Assembly: GCA_023386645.1 (NCBI GenBank)
Contig: JAEWJI010000025.1
Location: 1-30,188, forward strand
Reading direction: 5' to 3'
Source of the DNA: Pseudomonadota bacterium
Lineage (GTDB): Bacteria > Pseudomonadota > Alphaproteobacteria > Caulobacterales > Caulobacteraceae
DNA: 30,188 nucleotides
Shown: positions 7,509 to 14,825 of the stretch, piece by piece
Numbering within the stretch: position 1 is the first letter of the stretch
Layout: each line of letters begins with the position of its first letter
The notes under the pieces: generated by a model
Database searches by the model: none
Told to the model about the DNA's origin: nothing
What the model saw: the letters and a program-made list of their open reading frames with translations, nothing else
Translations under genes and position numbers: made by a program

Positions 7509-9649
7509 GCTTCCCCGACTTCACCAAGGTCTCGCTCGACACGTCCCCGACCGGCCGCGGCCTAGTCCGCGCGTCCTGGACCACACCCGAGGGGATCGAG
7601 GTCGCGCCCGCCTATGACGCCGCCGCACTCGACGGCCTGGATTTCGTCCACGGCCTGCCCGGTATCGCGCCCTATGTCCGGGGCCCCTACCCCACCATGT
7701 ATGCGTCCAACCCCTGGACCGTCCGCCAGTACGCCGGCTTCTCGACCGCCGAGGCGTCGAACGCCTTCTATCGCCGCAACCTGGCGGCCGGTCAGAAGGG
7801 GCTCAGCATCGCCTTCGACCTGGCCACCCACCGGGGCTACGATTCCGATCATTCGCGCGTCGCCGGCGATGTCGGCATGGCGGGGGTGGCGATCGACTCC
7901 ATCCTGGACATGCGGACCCTGTTCGACGGCATCCCGCTGGACCAGATGTCCGTCTCGATGACCATGAACGGCGCGGTCCTGCCGATCCTGGCCCTCTACG
8001 TCGTCGCCGCCGAGGAGCAGGGCGTCGAGCACAAGGCCCTGACCGGGACCATCCAGAACGACATCCTCAAGGAGTTCATGGTCCGCAACACCTACATCTA
8101 TCCGCCGGCGCCCAGCATGCGGATCGTGTCGGACATCTTCGCCTGGACCGCCCAGGAGACCCCGCGCTTCAACTCCATCTCCATCTCCGGCTACCACATG
8201 CAGGAGGCCGGAGCCTCGGCCGACCTGGAGTTGGCCTACACCCTGGCCGACGGGCTGGAATACATCCGCGCCGGCGTCGAATCCGGCCTGGACGTCGACC
8301 GCTTCGCGCCGCGCCTCAGCTTCTTCTGGGCCATCGGCATGAACTATTTCATGGAGGTGGCCAAGCTGCGCGCGGGTCGCCTCCTGTGGGCCGAGGAGGT
8401 CCAGAAGCGGTTCTCGCCCAAGGACCCTCGATCCCTGTCCCTGCGCGCCCATTGCCAGACCTCCGGCTGGTCGCTGGCGGCCCAGGACGTGTTCAACAAC
8501 GTGTCGCGCACCATGGTCGAGGCCATGGCGGCGGCCGGCGGCCAGACGCAGTCGCTGCACACCAACTCACTGGACGAGGCCCTGGCCCTCCCCACCGACT
8601 TCTCCGCCCGGATCGCGCGCAACACCCAGCTGCTGCTCCAGCACGAGACCGGCATGACCGGCGTCATCGATCCCTGGGGCGGCAGCTGGTACGTCGAGCG
8701 TCTGACCCACGAACTGGCCGAGCGGGCGCGCGCCCACATGGCCGAGGTCGAGGCCCTGGGCGGCATGGCTCGCGCGATCGAGGCCGGGGTCCCCAAGCTG
8801 CGCATCGAGGAAGCCGCCGCCCGCACCCAGGCGCGGATCGACACCGGCCAGCAGACCGTGGTCGGCGTCAACCGCTACCTGTCCGACATGGCCGACGACA
8901 TCCCGGTGCTCAAGGTCGACAACGCCGAGGTCCGCGCCCGCCAGATCGAAAAACTGCAACGGCTCCGCGCCGAGCGCGACGAGCCGGCGACCCAGGCTGC
9001 GCTCGAGGCCCTGACCAACGGCGCGCGCGGAAACGCCAACCTGCTGGAACTGTCGGTCCAGGCCGCGCGCGCCCACGCCACCGTCGGCGAAATCTCCGAC
9101 GCCCTGGAGGCGGCCTTCGGCCGTCACGTCGCTTCGGTGAAGACCGTATCCGGCGTATATGCCCGCGAGGCCGGAGCAGACCCCAGGGTCACCCGCGCCC
9201 GCGACATGGTCGCCGCCTTCATCGAGAACGACGGCGGTCCGCCCCGCATCCTGATCGCCAAGCTGGGCCAGGACGGTCACGACCGAGGCCAGAAGGTCAT
9301 CGCCACCGCCTACGGAGACCTGGGCCTCGACGCCACGGCCGGCGCCCTGTTCCAGACGCCCGAGGAGGCGGCCCGCGAGGCGGTCGAGAAGGGCGTCCAC
9401 GCCGTCGGCGCGTCGTCCCTCGCAGCCGGTCACCTGACCCTTGCCCCCCAGCTGATCGCCGAGCTCAAGAAGCTGGGCCGCGAGGACATCATGGTCGTGG
9501 TCGGCGGCGTCATCCCGCCCGCCGACGTCCAGCCGCTGCTCGACGCCGGCGTCGCCGCCGTCTACCCGCCCGGCTCCGTCATCGCCGACACCGCGATCGA
9601 CCTCATCGACAAGCTCAACCAGCGGCTGGGCTACGCGCAGAGGACGTAG
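7505..9649 (+). CDS. mutB: Methylmalonyl-CoA mutase, catalytic large subunit
   Basis: A 714-residue adenosylcobalamin enzyme that interconverts (R)-methylmalonyl-CoA and succinyl-CoA, linking propionyl-CoA and branched-chain or odd-chain breakdown to the TCA cycle. The TIM barrel holds the YPTMYASNPWTVRQYAGFS substrate region, SISMTMNGAVLPIL-like SVSMTMNGAVLPI, and a GSWYVE segment. The C-terminal B12 domain has the cobalt-ligand motif DxHxxG (D590, H592) in GQDGHDRG, followed by GASSLAAGH and VVVGGVIPPAD. Full length for the family. It shares four bases with mutA. A GTPase chaperone (MeaB) and an epimerase, usual partners, are not in this window. Confidence 0.97.
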   Translation: MSFPDFTKVSLDTSPTGRGLVRASWTTPEGIEVAPAYDAAALDGLDFVHGLPGIAPYVRGPYPTMYASNPWTVRQYAGFSTAEASNAFYRRNLAAGQKGLSIAFDLATHRGYDSDHSRVAGDVGMAGVAIDSILDMRTLFDGIPLDQMSVSMTMNGAVLPILALYVVAAEEQGVEHKALTGTIQNDILKEFMVRNTYIYPPAPSMRIVSDIFAWTAQETPRFNSISISGYHMQEAGASADLELAYTLADGLEYIRAGVESGLDVDRFAPRLSFFWAIGMNYFMEVAKLRAGRLLWAEEVQKRFSPKDPRSLSLRAHCQTSGWSLAAQDVFNNVSRTMVEAMAAAGGQTQSLHTNSLDEALALPTDFSARIARNTQLLLQHETGMTGVIDPWGGSWYVERLTHELAERARAHMAEVEALGGMARAIEAGVPKLRIEEAAARTQARIDTGQQTVVGVNRYLSDMADDIPVLKVDNAEVRARQIEKLQRLRAERDEPATQAALEALTNGARGNANLLELSVQAARAHATVGEISDALEAAFGRHVASVKTVSGVYAREAGADPRVTRARDMVAAFIENDGGPPRILIAKLGQDGHDRGQKVIATAYGDLGLDATAGALFQTPEEAAREAVEKGVHAVGASSLAAGHLTLAPQLIAELKKLGREDIMVVVGGVIPPADVQPLLDAGVAAVYPPGSVIADTAIDLIDKLNQRLGYAQRT

Positions 9650-9796
9650 GACCTCGTGTGGATTCAAGGGTTGAGAGGAGGATCGCTCCCGGCGAAGAAG
9701 CGATCATGTTGCTGTCGCAACCCCGCACCGGTTAAAGCGTAACCTTACGAGGCGGCCCGGCAGAGGTCGCCCATCTGGGAACAAGGGAAGCGCTTC

Positions 9797-10522
9797 ATGG
9801 CTAGCGTAGCATTGGTTACGGGCGGCACCCGCGGCATCGGCAAGGCGATCGTCCAGCGGCTCAAGGAAGACGGGATGGAAGTCGCCGCCGGCTACTCCGG
9901 CAATGCCGAGGCGGCGGAGGCGACCGCGCGCGAGCTGGGCGTCATGGTGGTCAAGGGCAATGTCGGCTCGTTCGAGGACTGCCAGCGCGCCGTGGCCGAG
10001 GTCGAGGGTCGGCTGGGTCCGATCGACGTACTGATCAACAACGCGGGGATCACTCGGGACGGCTTCTTCCACAAGATGAGCGCCGACCAGTGGTCGGACG
10101 TCATCCGGGTGAACATGGACAGCGTCTTCAACATGACGCGCCAGGTAATCAACGGCATGCGTGATCGGGGTTTCGGCCGGATCGTCAACATCTCCTCAAT
10201 CAACGGCCAGAAGGGCCAGATCGGCCAGACCAACTACTCCGCCGCCAAGGCAGGGATGATCGGCTTCACCAAGGCCCTGGCGCTGGAGAACGCGCGCAAG
10301 GGCGTGACCGTCAACTGCATCGCGCCCGGCTACATCGACACCGAGATGGTGGGGGCCATGGACCAGAAGGTGCTGGACTCGATCATCGCCCAGATCCCCG
10401 TCGGCCGACTGGGCAAGGGCGAGGAGATCGCTGACATGGTGTCCTGGCTAGCAGGGGAACGTGCCGGATATGTCACGGGCTGCACCCTGTCGCTGAACGG
10501 CGGCCAGTACCTGGTCGGCTAG
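9797..10522 (+). CDS. phaB: Acetoacetyl-CoA reductase
   Basis: A 241-residue short-chain dehydrogenase that reduces acetoacetyl-CoA to (R)-3-hydroxybutyryl-CoA with NADPH for polyhydroxybutyrate synthesis. It has the cofactor motif TGGTRGIG (8-15), NNAG (81-84), catalytic Ser134 in NISSINGQKGQ, and Tyr147/Lys151 in NYSAAKAG. The NGQKGQ-GQTNYSAAKAG block is characteristic of PhaB rather than FabG. AAGGGAAG before the ATG is a reasonable ribosome-binding site. It lies 147 bases after mutB on the same strand, so it may have its own promoter. No thiolase or synthase gene is nearby. Confidence 0.93.
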   Translation: MASVALVTGGTRGIGKAIVQRLKEDGMEVAAGYSGNAEAAEATARELGVMVVKGNVGSFEDCQRAVAEVEGRLGPIDVLINNAGITRDGFFHKMSADQWSDVIRVNMDSVFNMTRQVINGMRDRGFGRIVNISSINGQKGQIGQTNYSAAKAGMIGFTKALALENARKGVTVNCIAPGYIDTEMVGAMDQKVLDSIIAQIPVGRLGKGEEIADMVSWLAGERAGYVTGCTLSLNGGQYLVG

Positions 10523-10571
10523 GTCTGCGACCTGCCTAAAATCCGCCGTGCGGGGTAGGCACGACAGGAAC

Positions 10572-11360
10572 ATGGTTTTCAGGCGTGACGGCACGGGGAC
10601 GATGATGTCCGCGCCGGCCCTGACGGCGTTCGCCGTCGTGGCCGCGGCCACGCTCATGTCGGTTACGGACGCCGACGCCCAGGTTCGGGGCAACGCCCAG
10701 GCCGAGCAGAGCCGGACGCTGAGGGACCAGGGCCCCGCCTTCAATCTCCTGCCGCCGGGCCGGTATGAGTCCGAGAGCGGCGAGGCCTTTTTCGTCGGCC
10801 GGTCGGGCGACACCCCGCTTTTCCGCTTCGAGCGCCGTCAGGAAACTTGGCTGCTGCGGCCGTCGCCCGCGCCGCGGGGGGACACCATCTACAGGAACGA
10901 CGCCGGGGCTCAGATCCTGCGGGTCACGCCGTCAGGCTCGATCACCCTGTTCACCACCCGGGCGCCCGCCGGCTCCCCAGCATCCATGACCGGGCCGGCG
11001 CCCGATCTGGCGCCGCCCAGGCTGGGGCCGGTGCAGCTGTTCAACCTGATCGCCCGCTCCAGCAGCCAGATCAGCCGGGCCCTCGGGCGCCTGGTCTATA
11101 TCGAGGTGGACACCGGGTCGGACTCCGAGGCGCTGAGCGTGGAGGCCCTGATCATCACCACCGAGGCGGTGGTGCGGATGGCGCGTTCGCCCACGACCCG
11201 GGGCCAGCTGGAGCGCCTGCGCAGCATCAGCATCAGCGAGGGCCCGCGCCCGCAGGTCACCTATGTGCGGGGCGAGCTCAGGATCGCGGTCAATCCAGCG
11301 ATCTCCGGCGGACGGCCCTCGTCCGCCCGGGTGATCCAGGCCGTCGCCTCGGCGGACTGA
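10572..11360 (+). CDS. Exported DUF4908-like protein
   Basis: A 262-residue protein with an N-terminal signal peptide. Two arginines precede a hydrophobic stretch (about residues 12-30), with a likely cut after DADA before QVRG. The mature part contains RYESESGEAFFVGR, DTIYRNDAGAQILRVTPSGSITLFT and a conserved-looking helix VQLFNLIARSSSQISRALGR. I believe this corresponds to DUF4908, a family I associate with Caulobacterales; function unknown. The ATG at 10572 has AGGA close in front. The ATGs at 10602 and 10605 leave a shorter signal peptide and are alternatives. It is 49 bases behind phaB and may be co-transcribed. It converges on gloB with three bases between stops. Confidence 0.7.
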   Translation: MVFRRDGTGTMMSAPALTAFAVVAAATLMSVTDADAQVRGNAQAEQSRTLRDQGPAFNLLPPGRYESESGEAFFVGRSGDTPLFRFERRQETWLLRPSPAPRGDTIYRNDAGAQILRVTPSGSITLFTTRAPAGSPASMTGPAPDLAPPRLGPVQLFNLIARSSSQISRALGRLVYIEVDTGSDSEALSVEALIITTEAVVRMARSPTTRGQLERLRSISISEGPRPQVTYVRGELRIAVNPAISGGRPSSARVIQAVASAD

Positions 11361-11363
11361 CGC

Positions 11364-12092
11364 TCAGCCCCGAAAGGCGTCCTTGGCGGCGCGAACCTCG
11401 GCGAAGGCCTCGGCGGTCGCCGCCCTCAGGAAGGGGTTGAAGGCCCGCTCGACCGACAGGGTCGTCGGTACGGTCGGCTCTCCGCGCTCGCGCTGTTCGA
11501 AGACGTCCCGGGCGTGGGCGGCGGTCTCGGGGCGGTCGTCCAGGCTGAGCATGAAGCGCGCGTTGCCGGCCGTGTATTCGTGGGCGCCGTACAGGACCGT
11601 GCCGTCCGGCCAGGCGGCGATCCGACGCAGGCTCCGCCACATCTGCTCCGGCGTGCCTTCGAACAGGCGGCCGCAGCCCAGGGTGAACAGGGTGTCCCCG
11701 GTGAAGGCGATGGCGTCGACCGGTGCCCGATAGACGATGTGGCCGAGGGTGTGGCCGGGCGTTTCGATCACCTCGAAGCGGGCTTCCCCGAGTTCGACCG
11801 TGTCGCCTTCCTTGAGCACCTGGTCCAGCGGGGCGACCCGCAGGACCTCCTCCGGGCCCAGGATGCGGCAGCCGGTCTCGGCCTGCAGCCGGACATTCCC
11901 CTGGGTATGATCCGGGTGCCAATGGGTGTTGAGGATCAGGTCCAGCCGGTCCCAGCCCAGTCGCGCCATCTCCTGAAGGATGCGGTCCGCATCGGGCGTA
12001 TCCACGGCGGCGGTGCGGCCCGTGGCCTCGTCGCGGATCAGGAAACCGTAGTTGTCGGCGAGACAGGGGAAGAGGTGAACCGAAAGGGTCAT
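11364..12092 (-). CDS. gloB: Hydroxyacylglutathione hydrolase (glyoxalase II)
   Basis: A 242-residue metallo-beta-lactamase-fold enzyme that hydrolyses S-lactoylglutathione to lactate and glutathione, the second step of methylglyoxal detoxification. The binuclear metal site is intact: THWHPDH (H57, H59, D61, H62), H114 in PGHTLGH, D133 in FTGDTLF, and a later YGAHEYT histidine. The length and the C-terminal segment ending in NPFLR are typical of GloB. Its glutathione dependence fits the presence of gshA elsewhere in the window. It starts only 17 bases from the divergent methyltransferase gene, so its promoter must lie inside that gene or overlap the other promoter. Confidence 0.95.
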   Translation of the reverse strand: MTLSVHLFPCLADNYGFLIRDEATGRTAAVDTPDADRILQEMARLGWDRLDLILNTHWHPDHTQGNVRLQAETGCRILGPEEVLRVAPLDQVLKEGDTVELGEARFEVIETPGHTLGHIVYRAPVDAIAFTGDTLFTLGCGRLFEGTPEQMWRSLRRIAAWPDGTVLYGAHEYTAGNARFMLSLDDRPETAAHARDVFEQRERGEPTVPTTLSVERAFNPFLRAATAEAFAEVRAAKDAFRG

Positions 12093-12110
12093 CGCGCTAT
12101 CCTAGCAGGA
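12075..12110 (+). promoter_or_regulatory. Candidate promoter giving a leaderless transcript
   Basis: GTGAAC at 12075-12080, 17 bases, then TATCCT at 12098-12103 (within GCTATCCT, close to the Caulobacter GCTA-type -10). The -10 ends six bases before the ATG at 12110, so the first transcribed base would be about the A of the start codon. The -35 lies inside gloB. Confidence 0.4.
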
Positions 12111-12865
12111 TGCGGCGCAGCATCGAGGACCTCCGCACCTTCTATGGCGAGCCGGCCGGCGCGCTGGCGCGACGGCTGCTGGCCGCGCGGCTGGAAGATG
12201 CCTGGGGCGAGGCCAACGGCTGTGACATCCTGGGTCTGGGCTACGCCACCCCGTGGCTCGACGCCTTCGTCGGAGCCCGGCGCGTGGTAGCGGCCATGCC
12301 CTCGGGGCAGGGGGTTGAGCTCTGGCCGACGGTCGGGAAGAATCGGACCCTGCTGGTCGATGATCGTCGCCTGCCGTTCCAGGCGGGGGCCTTCGACCGG
12401 GTTCTGTTGGTCCATGCCCTGGAAGAGGCGGACGACGCGACCGCCCTGCTGACCGAGGCGGTCCGGGCCATGGCTCCGGCCGGTCGGATCATCCTGGCGG
12501 CGGCCGCGCGGGGAGGCATGTGGGCCCGGGCCGAGACGACTCCCTTCGGGCACGGCCGGCCGTTCACGCGCGGCCAGCTGGAGCGGTTGGTGCGGTCGGT
12601 GGGGCTGGAGCCCACGGCCTGGTCCCAGACCCTCTACACCCCTCCGTGGGGGCCGCTGCTGGGCTGGGCCGACGGGATCGAGCAGGTGGCCCGGCGGATT
12701 GCCCCGGGGACCGCCGGCCTGATCCTGCTGGAGGCCACGCGGCAGGCCTACGCCCGCATCCGGCCCAGCGGGGCGACCGAGCGGGTGGTCGAGCCCGCGC
12801 TTCAGCCCCAAGCCGCGACGCGCCAGGGACCGGCCGGTCTGGGCGCCGCGCGCGAACGCCCCTAA
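12110..12865 (+). CDS. SAM-dependent methyltransferase, class I
   Basis: A 251-residue protein with a class I methyltransferase fold. A helical cap (residues 1-35) precedes motif I as DILGLGYATP, then DDRRLPFQAGAFDRVLLVHALEEADD (acidic loop and motif II/III), a helix, and GRIILAAAARGGMWARAETTPFG (post-III). The FTRGQLERLVRSVGLEP segment is typical of methyltransferase type 11 proteins. The substrate is unknown. The C-terminal 40 residues are low-complexity Ala/Arg/Gln. No Shine-Dalgarno of useful spacing is seen (only AGG touching the ATG), consistent with leaderless initiation. The sixA-like gene follows after nine bases. Confidence 0.85.
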   Translation: MRRSIEDLRTFYGEPAGALARRLLAARLEDAWGEANGCDILGLGYATPWLDAFVGARRVVAAMPSGQGVELWPTVGKNRTLLVDDRRLPFQAGAFDRVLLVHALEEADDATALLTEAVRAMAPAGRIILAAAARGGMWARAETTPFGHGRPFTRGQLERLVRSVGLEPTAWSQTLYTPPWGPLLGWADGIEQVARRIAPGTAGLILLEATRQAYARIRPSGATERVVEPALQPQAATRQGPAGLGAARERP

Positions 12866-12874
12866 AGCGGCCGC

Positions 12875-13375
12875 ATGCACCGCCTGATCCTGATGCGCCA
12901 CGCCGAAGCGGAACTCGCCGCGCCCGGCTCCGGCGACCGTGAGCGCACCCTGAGCCCCCGCGGCCAGGCCGAGGCGGCGGCCATGGCCCGGATGCTGGTG
13001 GAGAACCGCCTGCGCCCGGATGTCGCCCTGGTGTCGTCGGCGGTGCGCACGCGCCAGACCTGGGAGAAGATCGAGGAGGCGATCGGCGACGCCGAGGTGC
13101 GCATCCTGCCCGAACTCTATAACGCCAGCGCCGACACCCTGCGCCGCTACGTCGAGGACGCGGAAGAGGAGGCTGGCTGCCTGCTGGTGATGGCGCACAA
13201 TCCGGGCGTCCATCAGCTGGCCGTCGATCTGCTGAATGAATGCGCGGCCTCGCCTGCCGTTCTGGATCGGCTGTCTTCGGGCTTTCCGACGGCGGCGGCG
13301 GCTGTGTTCGAGGTGGATCAGGCCGGCCGCTGCGCCTACGACGGCTTCCTGATTCCGCGCGGGGCCGAGGCGTGA
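12875..13375 (+). CDS. SixA-like histidine phosphatase
   Basis: A 166-residue histidine phosphatase. It starts with MHRLILMRHAEAE, placing the phospho-accepting His at residue 9 beside Arg8. It has the SSAVRTRQTWE segment and a second active-site His108 in MAHNPGVH. The MRHAEA variant and the short length match SixA-type phosphohistidine phosphatases rather than phosphoglycerate mutases. In enterobacteria SixA acts on phosphohistidines of signalling or phosphotransfer proteins. A kinase gene lies four genes downstream in the same run, which is suggestive but not evidence of a link. Its stop overlaps the GTG start of the next gene. Confidence 0.88.
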   Translation: MHRLILMRHAEAELAAPGSGDRERTLSPRGQAEAAAMARMLVENRLRPDVALVSSAVRTRQTWEKIEEAIGDAEVRILPELYNASADTLRRYVEDAEEEAGCLLVMAHNPGVHQLAVDLLNECAASPAVLDRLSSGFPTAAAAVFEVDQAGRCAYDGFLIPRGAEA

Positions 13376-13731
13376 ACCGGGACGGCGTCGCCTACAAGAT
13401 CCTGGGCGAAGAGGCCTGGCGCGCCGCCCTGGACGCCGGCGTGTTTCGCGGCTCCGAGGTGGATCAGCGCGACGGCTACATCCACCTGTCGACCGGGGCG
13501 CAACTGGCGGAAACGGCGGCCCGGCATTACGCCGGTCAGGCGGCGCTCCGCCTGCTGACGGTGGATCTGGGTCGGTTGGGCGACAGCGTGGTCTGGGAGC
13601 CGTCGCGGGGCGGACAGCTCTTTCCCCACATCCACGGCGACCTGCCGGTCGGGGCGGTGATCGAGGATCGGGCGCTGGCGGTGTCCGAGGACGGTGCGAT
13701 GTCGATCGGTCCGGTGGCGGCCTCGGCATGA
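13372..13731 (+). CDS. DUF952 family protein
   Basis: A 119-residue protein starting at GTG 13372, which overlaps the sixA-like stop by four bases (GTGA). It has the family pattern VAYKILGEEAWRAAL, DGYIHLSTGAQLAETAARHY, LLTVDLGRLGDSVVWEPSRGG, and FPHIHGDLPVGAV. DUF952 proteins are small single-domain proteins of unknown function that resemble ADP-ribosyltransferase-like folds. A fold link would be my recollection, not seen here. It ends overlapping pyrD by four bases (ATGA), so it sits inside a translationally coupled chain. Confidence 0.92.
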   Translation: MNRDGVAYKILGEEAWRAALDAGVFRGSEVDQRDGYIHLSTGAQLAETAARHYAGQAALRLLTVDLGRLGDSVVWEPSRGGQLFPHIHGDLPVGAVIEDRALAVSEDGAMSIGPVAASA

Positions 13732-14759
13732 GCGTGGCGAACCTGGGGGCGGCCCTGCTGCGCCGGCTCGATCCCGAGACCGCGCACGGCCTGGCCCTGA
13801 AGGCGGCGGGACTGCATCCGGGACGGAAGCGGTCGGACGACCCAATCCTCCAGACCCATATCGGGCAATTGGTTCTGCCCAATCCGGTGGGGCTGGCGGC
13901 GGGGCTGGACAAGAACGCGGAAGCGCTGGGCGGCCTGTCCCGGATGGGGTTCGGCTTCCTGGAATGCGGCTCGGTGACGCCTTTGCCCCAGCCCGGCAAT
14001 CCGCGTCCCCGCCTGTTTCGCCTCAACGAGGACCGGGCGGTGATCAACCGCATGGGTTTCAACAACGCCGGGCTCGAGGCCTTCGCGCGACGACTGGAGC
14101 GGCGTCCCTCGGGCGTGGTCCTCGGAGCCAATCTGGGCGCTAACAAGGACGCGGAGGACCGGGCGGCCGACTATGTGACCGGCCTGACGCGGCTGGCCGG
14201 GCTGGCGGACTATTTCACGATCAACATCTCCTCGCCGAACACGCCGGGTTTGCGGGCGCTTCAGGACGCCGAGGCGCTGGAGGAGCTGCTGTCGCGGGTG
14301 GCCAAAGCGCGGCCGAAGGACGCGCCGGTGCTGCTGAAGATCGCGCCGGACCTGGAGCCAGAGGCCGTCGCCGAGATCGTCGAGGCCGTGCTGGCTCATG
14401 GGCTCGACGGCCTGATCGTGTCGAACACCACGCTGGACCGCCCCCCCGACCTGAGGTCGCCGCACGCCGGGAAGACCGGCGGCCTGTCGGGCGCCCCCCT
14501 GAAATTCAGAGCCATGGCGGCGCTGAAGGCCGCGGCCCAGGCCTCGGCGGGACGACTGCCCTTGATCGCGGCGGGCGGGATCGACAGCGGTGAAGAGGCC
14601 TACGCCCGAATTCGCGCCGGAGCCTGCGCCGTTCAGATCTATTCGGCCCTGGTCTACGAGGGCCCCGGGCTGGTCGAGCGGATCAAGCGAGACCTCGCAG
14701 GTCTGCTGAAGGCGAACGGCTTCACCAGCCTTATGTCGGCCGTCGGTCGCCCGCATTGA
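13728..14759 (+). CDS. pyrD: Dihydroorotate dehydrogenase (quinone), class 2
   Basis: A 343-residue FMN enzyme of pyrimidine synthesis that oxidises dihydroorotate to orotate and passes electrons to membrane quinone. Signatures present: an N-terminal amphipathic region with DPETAHGLALKAA typical of the membrane-associated class 2 enzyme, NPVGLAAGLDKNAEAL, GFGFLECGSVTP, RLFRLNEDRAVINRMGFNN, and the active-site serine region TINISSPNTPGLR (Ser168/169). LKIAPDL, IVSNTTLDR and AAGGIDSGEEAYARIRAGA follow. Length is normal. It is the third or fourth gene of a packed run, overlapping the DUF952 gene by four bases. Confidence 0.96.
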   Translation: MSVANLGAALLRRLDPETAHGLALKAAGLHPGRKRSDDPILQTHIGQLVLPNPVGLAAGLDKNAEALGGLSRMGFGFLECGSVTPLPQPGNPRPRLFRLNEDRAVINRMGFNNAGLEAFARRLERRPSGVVLGANLGANKDAEDRAADYVTGLTRLAGLADYFTINISSPNTPGLRALQDAEALEELLSRVAKARPKDAPVLLKIAPDLEPEAVAEIVEAVLAHGLDGLIVSNTTLDRPPDLRSPHAGKTGGLSGAPLKFRAMAALKAAAQASAGRLPLIAAGGIDSGEEAYARIRAGACAVQIYSALVYEGPGLVERIKRDLAGLLKANGFTSLMSAVGRPH

Positions 14760-14825
14760 CCAAGCGTTAGCCCAGCCGTGGCATTGAGAGGGTCGAGCGG
14801 TGCGTCTGGCCGCTTGGGGAATCCG

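Noticed and set aside
9681..9705. GATCGCT/AGCGATC inverted repeat after mutB as a terminator
   Set aside because: The 11-base loop and absence of a T tract make intrinsic termination unlikely; at most a weak structure in the mutB-phaB gap.
8386..9735. Second long plus-strand frame inside mutB
   Set aside because: Arg/Gly-rich shadow in another frame of a complete mutB.
12089..14146. Long minus-strand frame opposite the methyltransferase, sixA-like and pyrD genes
   Set aside because: Pro/Arg-rich shadow with no domain; the sense genes are recognisable and coupled.
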